From NCBI GenBank assembly GCA_019055375.1, contig JAHQIW010006047.1:124001-188000 (forward strand): a DNA stretch of 64,000 nucleotides, read 5' to 3'. Of this stretch, positions 32,901 through 45,229 are shown one piece after another (the stretch's first letter is position 1; every line of letters starts with the position of its first letter). The notes below the pieces were generated by a model, which was not told the origin of the DNA, made no database searches, and saw only the letters and a list, made by a program, of their open reading frames with translations. The DNA is from Parelaphostrongylus tenuis (lineage: Eukaryota > Nematoda > Chromadorea > Rhabditida > Metastrongylidae). The translations under genes and the position numbers were made by a program.

Positions 32901-35900
32901 TCACTTCCGTATGATAGACTATTGTAGCTGGTAGGCAAAATAAACAATATCGCAAAACCATGTGCTATTTTTGGTAAATACAATTAGAGCTTCCTTTGTG
33001 CATCAGACATGGAGGTTTCAGTGATACATCTCATGGGAATATCACAGCACCCTGATAGGAGAGACTTGCTAGAAATGCATGAGTGAAATTCTCTTCTAAT
33101 GCTGCTTCTTCGGGATGCGTTTTCAAAGGAAGTATCTGATTTGCTTATGATTCATCCAGTCGACATATTTTTCTAGGGAATACCGGAAAAATTCCTCGGG
33201 ACTGTGTACTATGCTACTTTCGAAACCATACAATCTATGAAAATTTCCGATAATTGCACCATAAACAAGGAATCCTCGTCTGCTATCATTTATTGAAAAA
33301 AATAACAGAAAGTCCGCAAAGGCCTGAGATAAGGTGTCGTCACACCAAGCAAGAAGGAAACTGGAAACCGCATCAGCTCATATGTTAAATGGCATTGCAA
33401 ACTAGGCTCCTTACGTATCTAAGGGGACACTTGCAACGTAGTGATTAGAGATGTCGTATAGTGCCTTCATGTCTGCTTGTTTGATCCTGTGCCCAAACTC
33501 TAAAACGTGCATCCACTCACCTCTGCGATTTATGAATGAAATCAAACTCATGGTACGTGCTTGAGAGAGTTGACAAACACCGAACGCTTTATCCTCCCAA
33601 TAAAATCAAAATCTATTTGTTTCTTTGTACCTTTAATCAGATTCATACGAAAATGTTGCAATTGTAATTGTTCGTTATTCATACTACATTGATTTGTTTT
33701 TGTTAGGTTCGGTCATATGGTGGTTGAAGAGGCAAAAAGAAAGGGATATTTGCGTTACCTTCATTCAAGGGTTATCACAAATTCGGAGGAAATCGCATTT
33801 TATGGAGGTCATGATGTGGGTCATAATGTTTTTCTTTACCATTTATACATCTCCATCCTCATTTGGACGAGCGCATGTGGCGCAGTGGTTAGAGGTGCCC
33901 TGCGTCGGTAACTGGTTCGATCTCGCGCTCATGGCTCACCAAGCCATCCATCTCTCGGAGGTCGGTAAATTGGTACCAGACTGGTCTCAGACTTGTCTGG
34001 GAGGATAAGCAGCAGTGACTCGGTTCACCGGGAGGCCACCGAGGCCAGATGTGCATCCAATCACCTCAAACGAAGTTAAAAATTGAAGTCGAATGCATGG
34101 CGCATTCCTCAGGGGTTGATCAACGCCGAGAGCTTTATCCTTTTATCCTCACTTGACAATTATTCTTAAAAGAATACTGTGTATGTACATGTGTATGTGT
34201 GAGTATTTGTGTGCGTGTGTGTGCGTTTATGTCTATGTATGTGTGTATGGGTCTTATCATCCGATTGTGATTACTTACTCTACTCATTTACTCATTGTGG
34301 TCATTGTAAACATTAAGAAGACGAATACCATACAGAAAAACTTCATCCAATAATCAAATACTTCACAGTCTTAACGGAAAGTCTTACGGGTTCCAGCACA
34401 ACTGCAAGCTCTGTGATACTGCTGATTCAGGTGAAAGGAATGTAATGTTGTAACTCTACAAATAAGTTGTTACCAAGATAGAGGCGATTACTGTGCAGTG
34501 ATTTACTCTTAGCTATGTTTTTGATTGGAGATACTGAAGTCTTTATCAGCTCAAAGTTTTTACTCAACAAACATATGAAATCTAAGACATCACGAAACAA
34601 AACGAGTTACCAACAAGTCAATTTTTTTATGAGCAACTTTTTTTTATTTCTTCTGACTCTAATATTCGAGGGATACTATAGTATTATAGAGTTTTGCAAT
34701 AAATTTTTTAGGCCGAGTACAACCAGTTAAATAAGGCTTATGAAAAGTTAAAAGAGCAGACAACGCTCATTTATCGAAAGCGAATCTTCTACATCATGGT
34801 GGAACAGTTTCTAATGAAGTATGTGTGGTCCGGAACTGGAATGATTATGATTGCCTTGCCGATTTTGGCATCGGAATACTCCACGCCTGATAGTAGGTGT
34901 TTCACGTTGTAAGAGAGCTTAAACCGTGAGCGAAGCTGCTTGAAAGCTTTTGTTGCCGTTAGCTCAATCTTTATTAGTGCTGTAATATCTAGATTATAAA
35001 TCAAATGGGTTGAAAAAGAGCAACTATAGCAAGACGACGTCAGTTCAAGTTATTGAGCACTAGTGGTATTTTTTGATCGCTGTAACGAGACCCTTCATAC
35101 ACTTTGTAAAATTAAGAGTCATCTAACCAGCTCGTCTTTATGATGTACTATTTAGAAGGACTCTTCCAATGAACGAGATAGTGGGGAACATAAGGAATGA
35201 AAAGGGATAAACTAGATAAAGAAACGTCCTAAATTCTAATGCCATGAGAAAATCAGATAAAGCTGTAAAGAAACATTATATATCTATCCTTTTTGTAATT
35301 ATTTCAGAGTCTCGACGATTAGAAGACGAACCGGATGGGGGTGTTTCAGAACGCACTCGCGGATTTGCCACTGCTAAAAATTTACTGTATTCGTCTGCTG
35401 ATGCTGTGGAAAGACTTATGACGTCTTATAAGGAGGTATACATAACATTTCAATATGTAGAAAGTATGCCGCGGTACTTCGAGGTGACCCTCAGTGCAGA
35501 GCAGGTTCGATTCTGTTCCGTGAGTTAATCAAACCTCTCTCATCCCTTTGGGGTTGGCAAATGGTGCCAGATTTTTCTGAGAGGAGAAGACATTGAATTA
35601 GTGCATTAATAGGTTCCCAGAAGTCGTGGTGTAGATCAAATGTGCATTCGATCGCCTCTATAAGGATGCTACGAATGCAACCAAATGCATAACGCATCTT
35701 TAGGCGATTGACTGAAGAACCAATGCTTTAATATTCATTGGAGTCGTGAAGAAAATACTTAGTAAACCGCTTGCAATTCGGATTTTTCCGACACCATGCG
35801 TGCATCAGATTTCGTACCTCAACATGTCTTGATATTTTGTAATATTAGGCTTATAAAACCAAACATAGGTCAAAGCATAGCTGAGAGAGAGAGAGAGAGA

Positions 35901-38900
35901 GAGAGACGCACACAGAGCAAGGACCTTGTTTGGTTTCGCAGTGGATAATACATGGGCCCGCGGAAAGGTTAACTGCGGATTTGGAGCCTCCTTGTTGTTC
36001 TGAATTTTGGTCGTATTTCAGCATTGTAGTGGTTGTATTTCACACCGGATCGTGCCATGAAAACGAATAAGTAGTACATGAAAATTGGGGCATTGGCGAC
36101 TAACTAATCACGGTGTGACATTGGACCACTGAGTCACTATTGATCTAGTCATCAGTAATGTTTTCGAACGACGAACTAATTCTTAGGTCATCATTCTGTT
36201 CTTTTTTCTCTTTAGAAAAAATGCTTAACAAAAGCGTAAGTAGCTTTTTGAAAACTGTTCTAAAAAGGTATGATTACTGTACCTATGAATACAACAGCGT
36301 CTACGATATCGCAATATGTTGAAACATTATAGGCTTATAACTGTTAATCATAGATAGCGGAATTGAGCACCCAGTGAGAATTTATTACTTCTGCATTCTA
36401 AAGTCGTCTTTTGGACATTTTTTCTAATTTTCAAGACTAATTTTTATTAGTCATCTATATCTATGTAGGTGATCGAACTGGCTGGTTATACATCTCGTGT
36501 ACACGAGATGTTCAATGTATTCAAAGAAGTCAAGAACAGCGTTTACCGAAGGGCGTTAGTCAATGGAGATGAGAAAGCTAATGAACGAGGTGAACGACTC
36601 GGACTCGACACTGTTCGAATCGAAGGTCTTTTTTATCAATATTTATGAATTGACCATCTTCACATATTGTCAGAGTCATAGAATTCTTTCATATGGTTCA
36701 CTACGAACCTATCTTTCACTGAATTTTTCGCAATAACGTGTGAATGCGGCGACTATTTAAGGGCCTTGCCTTCTTCATGAATGTCATTTTTTGTGATCAA
36801 CTTCACTGCAGACATTCGCTCATCCTCATGTATGAGGAACCCATTGTTAAACACGTCTGTAAAGACCTTTAAACATTTGAAATAGAGCGCTTGATTGGCC
36901 TATTGTAGCGTCGAACCACTGACCGTTCCTATATTTGAGCCAGCATCGCCTACTACTGCGCTAATATTAGCACCGTTAGTGAGCGTGATACCTGTACCAG
37001 CTTTCTATAACGCTAATCAAGAATGGTTAGGAATGTATCAAAGTATTAATGAATGAAGACTGAAAATGTTGGCATGGATTTCGCAATTTCTTAATGCGTC
37101 TTGACTTTGCCTGTTAGGAGCCACGATAACGAATTTGAGAGGATAGAGCCGTGCTATCTCATCTTCTAGTGACGATTTTTCATTTTGTAATGAGATACTT
37201 AAGTTAGTAGGATTGGAATTGAAAGCTAAGTGAAGGACAGGAACGAGGATAACTGATGAGCTGAAAAATAATTATGTGCGCCAACGGTAATCAAATGTCC
37301 ATGGAAGATTATCTAACAGTACCTTTACGAAGGTCACGCAACTCATGATGAGGCAAATATAATGGCAAAAAAAGGTTTTTTCAATTCTAATCGAATGAAT
37401 TGTATCAAAAGTCATATATGCGGCAATTTTTTTGGATCAGTAAGATGACGTAGAAGATTTTTATCGTGACTTAATCAACTGCGAACTTCTTTGCTGTCAT
37501 CTTTGGAATTTCCCGCGAAAGTTTTCGTCGTACAAACAAAAAGCAATAAAGGTTGTATGAATACCTTACACACTTGTCCTTACTGCGTAATTCAGGAAAA
37601 GTGGTGGAATCAGTTGATGATTCGATTGTTCTTGAAAATGTTCCGATTGTCACTCCAAATGGTGACGTTGTGGTTAAGGATATGTCTATTGAGGTATTCG
37701 TCTTGTTATTTATAATTGTTGCCTATGAAAATATACAGAATTCTCCCATAGCCACATATATCAGATTAGTTTTTTTTCAAAAAGATTGTGTAGCTACTGG
37801 GATAAGAGTTAATTGTACGCACGAAGGTGAAGGTGAGGTTTCAACCCGGGTCACAGATAGGAAGCCTTTTATCCCATATTCGCTCACCTCACAGTGTGAA
37901 GGAATTCTAGAGGAATCTCCTCTATCAGCCAAATTTTGCTAGTTGTCAAGTAACCTGAGTTTTATCTCTATTACCCATTGAAGCTAATTGGAGGTCTCTG
38001 CTATAGTACAAGAAGAACATTACGCTCTTCATTTTCATACTATCTTCACCAACAAATTCATTGCCTTCGATAAGATAACGGCCAGGGATTGTTTGCTCTG
38101 CTATTTCGTATATCAAATAGTTCACTCCGCAATTATGGTCAAATTCTCCCCATGCTTTGAATTTGAGGGAAAGGGTGAATGAGAGGAATTTCAAGGCATT
38201 GTTCACGTATCTCAAAATGTATTGCATATTCCTTTATCAGAACGCGACAATTCATCATTATAGGCAAGAAATGGTTAGATACCCATTCTACGTGATCAAA
38301 TGCGAATTTTTTTTTTCCGATTCATAGTGCTTACAGATCAAACCGGGAATGCACATGTTAATCACCGGTCCAAACGGCTGTGGTAAAAGTTCGTTATTCC
38401 GTATCCTTGGCGGGTTATGGCCAGTGTACAGAGGTAGATTGGAGCGGCCACGAACAGATCGAATGTACTACATACCACAGCGACCATATATGACACTTGG
38501 TACACTACGCGATCAAGTAAGTTTATGCATAGTATGAGAATAGTGTAACTTTCTCCTCATTATTTAATGGGCTGAAATCACACTGTGAACATTTCAGCCG
38601 TGAGGATCTACAGACTTTTTTGCATACGGCTTTGACTGCTGGTTAGAAATATCATTCATCATGAATGTTGTTAAACGTTGGCCGAGTCACTTCTCTTTGA
38701 AATTTGGAATAGTCGCACTAGGGCGGTTCCATCTGAATTACAAGGAGTGAGGTCGACCCCAATAAAACTGGGACTAGTTCTCGATCCCAAAGATTTGAGA
38801 GGCTTGCTGAGTTCGGAAGGGGTAGAATCAACGCTTGAGTTTTTTAGGATGACAGCACAATTAATTGGATCTCTTTAGCCTTTCCTGTAATGGTACATTA

Positions 38901-41900
38901 TTTGGATTATATTGTAAATTGATTATAGGCTTGAATGTACATACTGGTAGACGTTTTGCTTTGATTTTCCTGTAACATGGAACTAAGAACGAGCATGTAA
39001 AATAACGCTTAGAGGTGTTTCGCACTACACATATAGTGTATCTATAGTACGGTCTAATGCATCGCTCCATTAGGGTTTCACTCATCCGCGAAAAAAAGAA
39101 GTTATCTTTCTTAATAATTATGTTGTTTGATGGCGTATATTTTTGGCATCCCTGTTTTTTATTGATCATCCCATATTTTCTCGCACTCATATTTCAATCA
39201 CGGTTTTTCTATTTCATTTCGGGTTATTGCTAAAAAGCTGTAGTATGTTGGAGAGTGTTCTACTAACTACAGGTGTATCGTACCACCGTAGTACTATCGC
39301 TCACTATCTACAACTACAGTGCCATCGGTCACCATCTAAATGAAACTGGCTACCCCAAAAGTTGTTTTGATGGACACCTCATACATTGAGCGATTACCTC
39401 ACACTGCAAAGTCGCATAGTCACATTTTGAAGAAACTGTTTTGGACCATGGCATCACATCCACCGCGTAGCCCTAATATTGCTCAATCGAACTATCATCT
39501 CTTCCGCACCCGAATCTGCGGGAGAAAAAATTTGAAAGCTACAAACAGCTCAAGAATGATCTCATCGACTTCTTTGATCTCGTGCCTCATTCTTTCTGGG
39601 GAGGGTATCCGATTTTTGCTCAACAAATGCTTGCACATAGTCGGTCATGACGTGATTCTATTGTTGATTATTTCATGTATCTGAGTAAATAACAACTAAA
39701 TTAATAAAAGTGCCGAAATGAGCAAGGAATGATACAACAATCCAGTAGTTTAACTTGTTTCTTCTTATCCTTCATGTACGGAGGTCTGAGGATTTACATG
39801 TGAATTCAATCGCTGCGCGAGAATTTCGGCCTTCTTCATTATTATTAGTCTAATATTTCATATACATCTAAGAGAATTTTAGCGGTGTATGATTGGTGTT
39901 GATGGAGCAAACGTGCCTTGGTGGTGTAGTGGTAGAGCGCGCGTCCCATGATAGGATGAAACGCGGGTTCAATTTCCGCCTGGGGACATGTTTTGTTCAC
40001 CACTCAGTTCCCTTAGGTGTATGTAAAACATAATAACACTGCGGAAAATGCAGTCAAATACTAGAAATTTCAAGCATGAGCCTAGCGAATTGCCATGAAT
40101 TCTGATAAGACTGTGCTAAAGCGTTTTCAAATAACATTCTTTTGGCGATAATACATAAATCTTTCCTGGTACTTGCCTTGAAATTATGTGGTATCTTAGA
40201 AGGGTGGTAATTGCAACATTCTAGAAATGATCCAATCTTCTAAGCTGGAAAAACAACCAGTGGTATTATCTGTTGGGAGTTTGCCCTTGAACTTGCACGT
40301 ATTGAAGATCATCTCTGCTTCCGTCCTAGCCGCACCCCTTAAATAGTTAAGCTACAGCAAATCGTTGCACAATCAATATATGATTACAATCACCTCTGCT
40401 GTGCTACGAATGGAGTGCAATTCAAGGAGCATTCGCAAGGCATTCATTAACGTCACGCTCTTAGTCCTTGCTATTATTTGATCTTTTATCCTCTATAATA
40501 GGAATTTGAGTGGCAAGGTGAAATTAAATAGTTTGAGAGAACACAAGGTCTTGTTCTTTTGTTTAAAAAACTTTCTAAAGTAGTTCCATTTTCCAGGTTC
40601 TATATCCAGACACTGCCTTTAAAATGCATCGGAAAGGTATCACCGACCTGGATTTGATACAAATCTTGAAAACTGTCCATTTGTCGCATATAGTGGACAG
40701 AGAAGGAGGTTGGGTCCTTGACGGATTGTCAAGGACAATTTTTTATTTGTTTCTTTGTGTATTTTCTAGTAAATTTACAAACACTTTACCTTTGAAGTTC
40801 GATTTTTTACGACGATTTTTTCACTAAAACGGTGAACATGTGAGAATAATTCACTGATGCTTGAAGCGCCGCTCGCAAATAATTTGACTTGAATGATGAG
40901 TGAGTTTTATTTTGCAAAAGTTTCAGGATGGAATGCGGTAAACGACTGGATGGATGTCCTTTCTGGTGGTGAGAAACAACGAATTGGCTTGGCTAGGATA
41001 TTTTATCACAGGTTTTGTTCTAGCCTTTGAATTCCGTTATAACTAGCTCGATTTTTCTTTTAGATGTATTTTAAATCTCTTTTATTATAGCCCTTGTCTT
41101 TTGGATGATTACTGCCCTGTCATCATGACTGCGGTGTGCTTCTAAGTGTCGCGAAGTGTATACAGCATCGGTGGGATTCACCCAGCATACATTCCGAGAT
41201 TGAGAATTGATTCGCCATTTTATCTTGAACTTCGGGAGCAAGTTAGCCCATGTCATGGCGAAACATGTCTATCTGACCTTGTTACGTTTTCTTCAAAATT
41301 TTAAAAAAATTGTCATCATATCATCTGGATATACTGTGCTTCTGAACAGGAGGAACCTACTGATCATCGTACATGACATCGTCACATGGGATATTGATAC
41401 CCAATTGACAGGGCAATTACTCATAGGATCACAAGTGATACGGATGATGAGTAGTTTCTTGCTTAATGCGCGCAAACCTGTAGTAGGTTAATGGCTCATC
41501 ATACTGAGCCAGTGCTTCTAGTAATAAACTGCTATTTCCAATAGAGGGTTTATCTCAACACCAGGCTGTCGGAGCCGAGAGTTCAGTATTTTTAATTGTA
41601 AGCTGAATTGGCGGTTGGTTGCTGACAGATAGATGCGTTGTCGCGTAGAAAGAGTGATGGCAAAACGGATGTCATTGACGCAACGGGTTAAAGTACGCGC
41701 TCCCAGGCAGAGTGAGATGCGTGTTTGAGTCCAGCCTAATGCGAAAGTTTTCCACGGGGCATAACTCAGTTAACTGTAAGATTATACAACGGCAAGAATC
41801 AGTGAACTACTCGAAGTCACCTTTTCTTTGAAAAGATAATAAGTTCACCTCATCTTAAGTGTGGTGAACACCGTTTTCCGCTAAGGAGCGGGACAATAGC

Positions 41901-43287
41901 TTTGATGCACGACAAGACGATTGGAGTTTTTGATGGCATTGTGTGAAATTACAGACCTCAGTATGCTCTTCTGGACGAGTGCACATCGGCTGTTTCTATT
42001 GACGTAGAGGGAAGTATCTATCAGGCAATGAAAGACTCAGGAATTACGCTTCTCACTGTCACCCATAGACCGAGTTTGTGGTATGACATCTTCCCATTAG
42101 CTAAACAGATTGAGCATGATCTTTAAAATTTACTTCTTTTTATAGGAAATTCCATACACATCTACTGCAATATGATGGAGAGGGTAGCTATCGACTAAGC
42201 GTGTTAAGCAATTCGACAATCGGTGAGCGACTGTCGCTTTCAGATGAAAAGCGCCAGATCGAAGGAAAACTCAGCGAAGTACCAGCAGATGAAGGAACGA
42301 CTAGCCGAGTTGTGCCAGGTGAGATTTTTCCACGTCTCCTATGCGTTATCTTCCTCAATCGCTCTACTCATTTCTCGAGCTATCAACAACCTCCAAAAAT
42401 AGGGTCCTTACTGCGCATACTTTCCATGACATCATCAAATGCTTGTGTGTCAACGGCAGTTTGAGAGTAATAGGAAATCTTTGTGGCTCATTTCTCAGTA
42501 GATGGTCGTAACCATACATGCAGAGGATTTCAAGAGTGTCTTTCATCCTATGCTGGACTGGAGTATCAGTGGCTCAATCAAAAGATCTGACTAGGCGCTA
42601 AACTAGAAAAGTTGCGTTCAAAATAAAAAAAATCAAATAAAGTCCTTTCCAACTTCAACAGTTCTCACTAATTTTTTGAGTGAAAACTCGGAGCGTTTTT
42701 TCTTGAGCTTTCATACTGCTAAACTTCGCTTCTTAGGGCCCGAATATAGCTCGTCTGTGTAGCTCTGATATGGGATGCTTGTGTCATTACTTTACATTAC
42801 TGTTAATTGCGTGAAAAATCGATCTTGATGATATGTTAAAAGTATTTCGAAGTCTTTCGAGAGAAACCTCCTCGTTTCCCTTTTCCGGATTGAAAGTTGG
42901 CTGCGATAAAGAAATGGATCTTAGGTTGTGGTAGTGGGATAACTCTTTTGACAGTCAAGTCATTCAGCTAAATGATAATTAGAGAAGAGGAACTATCAAT
43001 CAACATTTCAATGAAAAAGAGGTACTACAAATCGCTGCGTTGCAGCCGCACCCATGCATGCACTCTAGTAAAACAGTAGTCGTGCTAACTGATACAACGA
43101 GCTGAGCGGAAGAACTGTGTGAATGCGTAAATTTTTGAACAGGTCTTAGAGCCCATGGAGAAAAATGTGGTTTTTTTTCAGTGTAGTTTACCTACAAAAG
43201 CGTTTTTTTTTTCAGATACTTGGTGAAGATGCAGATGCTGCAGTTGTTCTGGACACCGATGCCAGTACCGATTCATCAGTAGCTTGA
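26904..43287 (+). CDS. Peroxisomal ABC half-transporter, ABCD1/2 (ALD) type
   Basis: Family role: import of very-long-chain acyl-CoA into peroxisomes, as a dimer. Exons: 26904-26960, 27291-27357, 27402-27578, 28960-29051, 29497-29649, 30625-30773, 31515-31634, 33707-33815, 34712-34892, 35308-35435, 36469-36625, 37596-37693, 38337-38516, 40597-40708, 40927-41011, 41955-42080, 42146-42318, 43216-43287. All phases agree. Landmarks in order: helix [20 protein letters not shown]; targeting-like [26 protein letters not shown] and FRSRL; EAA-like loop [22 protein letters not shown]; Walker [20 protein letters not shown]; signature LSGGEKQRI; Walker [12 protein letters not shown]-loop THRPS. Without one extra base near 42282-42289 the product is 744 residues, against 745 in human ABCD1. 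As written, the last about 35 residues shift frame. The start is the first ATG of exon 1. Nematode pmp-4 or pmp-5 is the likely counterpart. Confidence 0.93.
27785..27830. repeat. AT/GTAC-rich microsatellite
   Basis: Alternating TACATATATA-type sequence within an intron of the ABCD gene. Confidence 0.6.
27880..28430 (+). repeat. Dispersed repeat, copy 1, in ABCD intron
   Basis: This aligns with 31930-32850. Shared blocks are ATTGCTGTAATAATAGTAAA, the GATTATTTCATTT region, GGGTGGGTAAG/GGGTTGGGAGAG, AAACCTCCTAAA, CTTATGACGTTTT and the end TTACAGC followed by an A-run. The second copy carries an extra insertion. Confidence 0.5.
31372..31416 (+). ncRNA. Hammerhead ribozyme-like motif (copy C2), probably inactive
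   Basis: CTGATGA (31378-31384) is followed by stem II GCG/CGC. Next comes GCAA in place of GAAA, then the fully self-complementary stem III ACGTACGT (31404-31411) and A31412. Stem I is poor. Upstream GGGGCGTGCGG and downstream AACCTCAAGAAGAC align with copy C1. The stem II pairs differ from C1 but still match each other, which suggests past selection for the fold. It lies in the intron before the exon at 31515. Confidence 0.4.
31930..32850. repeat. Dispersed repeat, copy 2, with mariner N-terminal insertion
   Basis: The outer parts match 27880-28430. Between about 32340 and 32620 is a segment related to the outer arms of the 2570-3380 foldback. On minus it reads [19 protein letters not shown] mariner N-terminal sequence, and it shares CATTTTCTCGCGAACA and CCATTCGTGCTTGAG. 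The whole lies in an ABCD intron. Confidence 0.5.
33430..33600 (+). mobile_element. Decayed tRNA-derived SINE
   Basis: TTGCAACGTAGTGATTAGAG is a head-like A-box and CACCGAACGCTTTATCC a tail match. The middle is heavily diverged. Confidence 0.45.
33865..34145 (+). mobile_element. tRNA-derived SINE, plus orientation, best copy
   Basis: The head is GCGCATGTGGCGCAGTGGTT, AGAGGTGCCCTGCGTCGG and GGTTCGATCTCGCGC. The body is CTCACCAAGCCATCC, GGAGGTCGGTAAATTGGTAC and GACTTGTCTGGGAGGATAAG, then CGGTTCACCGGGAGGCC. The tail is GAAGTCGAATGCATGGCGCA, GGTTGATCAACGCC and GAGAGCTTTATCC. It begins within 60 bases of the exon ending at 33815. Its tail is followed by a TG-rich microsatellite. Confidence 0.8.
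34180..34252. repeat. TG-rich microsatellite
   Basis: Imperfect GTGTATG and GTGTGCG units follow the tail of the SINE at 33865-34145. Confidence 0.75.
35470..35745 (+). mobile_element. Diverged tRNA-derived SINE in ABCD intron
   Basis: Head-like GAGGTGACCCTCAGTG and GGTTCGATTCTGTTCC are followed by GGTGCCAGATTTTTCTGAGA, AAATGTGCATTCGATCGCCT, a CGCATCTTTAGG-like block and AATGCTTTAA. Block order matches the family. Confidence 0.6.
35885..35907. repeat. (GA)n microsatellite
   Basis: A pure run of alternating G and A. Confidence 0.9.
35938..36110. repeat. Dispersed repeat shared with 63530-63690
   Basis: GTGGATAATACATGGGCCCG, TTAACTGCGGATTT, CACACCG, GAAAACGAATAAG and GGGGCATTGGCG align in order with the block near the right edge of the window. 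No open frame is shared. Confidence 0.45.
39140..39690 (+). pseudogene. Mariner transposase C-terminal relic in ABCD intron
   Basis: Near 39380-39520 the frame reads [20 protein letters not shown] then [19 protein letters not shown]. This corresponds to the mariner stretch HPPYSPDLAPSDYHLFRS around the last catalytic aspartate, which is replaced here. A shifted frame then gives [15 protein letters not shown]. The catalytic residue is lost and frames break. It is the same family as 58150-58690. Confidence 0.65.
39870..40075 (+). mobile_element. tRNA-like module (GCCTC family) with flank
   Basis: GTGCCTTGGTGGTGTAGTGG, TAGAGCGCGCGTCCC and ACGCGGGTTCAATTTCCGCC are followed by the trailer GTTTTGTTCACCACTCAGTT and CCCTTAGGTGTATG. 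The flank AAACATAATAACACTGCGG resembles the arm at 10100-10125. It sits in an ABCD intron. Confidence 0.6.
40370..40500 (+). mobile_element. Decayed SINE tail in ABCD intron
   Basis: AATCACCTCTGCTGTGCTAC, GAATGGAGTGCAATTCAAGG, GCATTC and GCTCTTAGTCCTTG match the SINE tail order. The head is not clear. Confidence 0.4.
41560..41800 (+). mobile_element. Diverged tRNA-like element (GCGTC family) in ABCD intron
   Basis: GTTGTCGCGTAGAAAGAGTG, ACGCGCTCCCAGGCAGAGTG, GTGTTTGAGTCCAGCCTAAT and the trailer GCGAAAGTTTTCCAC match the order seen at 57720-57880. Confidence 0.5.
42282..42289 (+). other. Single extra base in ABCD penultimate exon
   Basis: Upstream, the frame encodes [20 protein letters not shown]. 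Downstream, the conserved [10 protein letters not shown] and the next exon ILGEDADA are read only one base over. Removing one base from CCAGCAG restores both the frame and the exact family spacing. As written, the product would end shortly after a divergent VVP. Confidence 0.85.
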
Positions 43288-43850
43288 AGTTTTTTTTCCA
43301 TCATTAAAAGTGATTCTCCTAATTGCGCTGGTCATATTATTCATCTCAGAAATTTATTGGTTGTTGGAACCTTCTGGGCCTTCTTAGATATGTTATTGTA
43401 CACAAGGATTTATATATCTTCAGACTTTTTGGAAACACTTGATCAACTCTTTCTACTTACTACTTGCATTGTGCGTGATAGCGATTTGTTCCAAAACTGT
43501 TATTGTTAATAAGCTGGCTTCATTTTCTTCGTGAGTGGCTTTCTTTTTGCCTCAAATCGTCGTTCTATAATTATTCTCTTTTCTTCATAAGATGTAAAGT
43601 GTAATATGATGATGGAGAACAATGTGACATGCATTTGATTTCATCAGTAGCTTCTTAGGGATTGTTGAACACATATAGGGTTCATGCAGTGACTCGTGAG
43701 ACTTCACAATGTGTCATATCAGTGTTTTTTTTTTATTCCTACTCACACCAAATCGAATGGAGATTTGTCAAGCCTGTAATGCGTACTTACTTGGATACTT
43801 GAGCGGCCCGTCTTTACTAGTTGTGCGGAACCTAGCATATATTACATTCG
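43288..43850. other. Downstream of the ABCD stop, nothing further recognised
   Basis: An ATTAAA at about 43303 could serve as a weak poly(A) signal. No other feature was seen. Confidence 0.4.
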
Positions 43851-44255
43851 TCCCTTTGTTTCGCTATATTCGTTCATAGCGGTGGTTTAATTTGCGCATG
43901 GCGGCTAATGCGAATGTCCTAACGTATCTGGAAAATATCGGAAGCAGCGAGTACAGCTGATTAATTTTTTTTACGAACGCGTCCGCCCAGCGTATAAGTG
44001 GTCGTCTTCGAGGACACGTACATTGTCGTGGAATCCACTCTACAGTTCCTTTCGTCCATCTGTCGTCTGTTTTTCTCAATATATGACTGGCCGGCGCATC
44101 AGTGTTTCGTTATAGATGTGTAGTCCTCTAGGTCACGAAGATAGGATCAACTTCAAAGATCTGAGCTACGCAAACCGGTCAGATGCTGCTTACGTAGACT
44201 AAATTCAGAAGGCATCGTTCAAGCACGTCCCTTTGTTTCGCTATAATCGTCCGCG
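43850..44255. repeat. Direct repeat of about 27 bp
   Basis: CGTCCCTTTGTTTCGCTATA occurs at 43850 and again at 44226, followed both times by TCGT-like sequence. It probably belongs to the retroelement fragments that follow. Confidence 0.6.
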
Positions 44256-44529
44256 AGTTATTCGTAACAATCTTGACTAGGCATGTGATGCGTAGTCGAA
44301 CTAAATTAATGGGTACCTACTTCGGAAATAAATCAATAAAAGTCTAATGAGTCTTATAAGTATTACATTAGAGACTGCGCAGCGAAATTTGATAGATGGC
44401 TAGTTCTCAGGAGGCGACCTATGTTCCTGTCACCTACAACCCTGTCATGAGACACTCTACCCATCAAAACAACAGTCTTATATACTGATTCAATCACGAG
44501 TAATAACGAGGCACTCCTCCCTACGGTTC

Positions 44530-44965
44530 ATAGTTCGATTGGTCTTGTTAATCCAAAACTCTTCCAAAATCTTTCGCACTGATATTGCATGTTCTTCTGC
44601 AAGAATGGTGACTTCGATATCAATATCTACTCCTTCATGTTTCTGTGTTTTATGTGTCCCTAGCGGCGTGTTTCGTCTATTGAGACGCTTGTCAGCCAGA
44701 TGTTCTTCTATGCGAGCATAGAGCGGCCTATCCGTTTCGCCAGTCTAGTTACTGCTACACGAGTATCTTCTTCTCTTTAGGCTAAACAGAAGAAGATACT
44801 CATTTATTCAAACTATGCCGAGGTTAATAGATAGCCGGTCCTGGGATTTATTGCTACACGCTTTGCAAGAGGTTAGGCAAACTGTACCTGCGACCATGTA
44901 ATCACCGCCTCTGCCGTTAGGACATATTTTACAATCTTTCATTATACAGAGACGGTCATATAAGC
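44530..44965 (-). pseudogene. GIY-YIG endonuclease fragment of a Penelope-like retroelement, copy 1
   Basis: On minus, pieces read MKDCKICPNGRGGDYMVAGT, CLTSCKACSN, then RPLYARIEEHLADKRLNRR, TPLGTHKTQKHEG, EVTILAEEHAISVRKILEEF and WINKTNRTMN. A cysteine pair, the YIGETGRPL-like region and the LEEFWI motif fit GIY-YIG domains at the C-terminus of Penelope-like elements. The frame is interrupted around the YIGET motif and no reverse transcriptase is present. It faces copy 2. Confidence 0.6.
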
Positions 44966-45229
44966 GATTACGATCTAATTGGAGTCTTAGAGTATTCGGT
45001 GGTATCTCAATGATAGCTACCGATTGCTCTCATCTGATCTTTTCAAACAACGTTTAATAGCTGTAGTTATCTCATTTGAAATGAACGGGAGGATAAACGG
45101 GATCTTTCTTTCATTCGAGTTTACGTTCGGTGGAGTACCGTTTCCTCTAAACCTAAGCCGAGGGTCATAAATTCCTTTCCATTAGAAGTGGCTATTTCCC
45201 GAACCAGTTTTACAAATTCTACTCTCTGT

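Noticed and set aside
34153..34353. Open frame rich in C, V and Y
   Set aside because: It is a product of the TG microsatellite that follows a SINE tail.
37244..37275. CTGATGAGCTGAAAAA, another possible hammerhead core
   Set aside because: The gap between the core and GAAA is too short for a stem II and the flanks do not pair.
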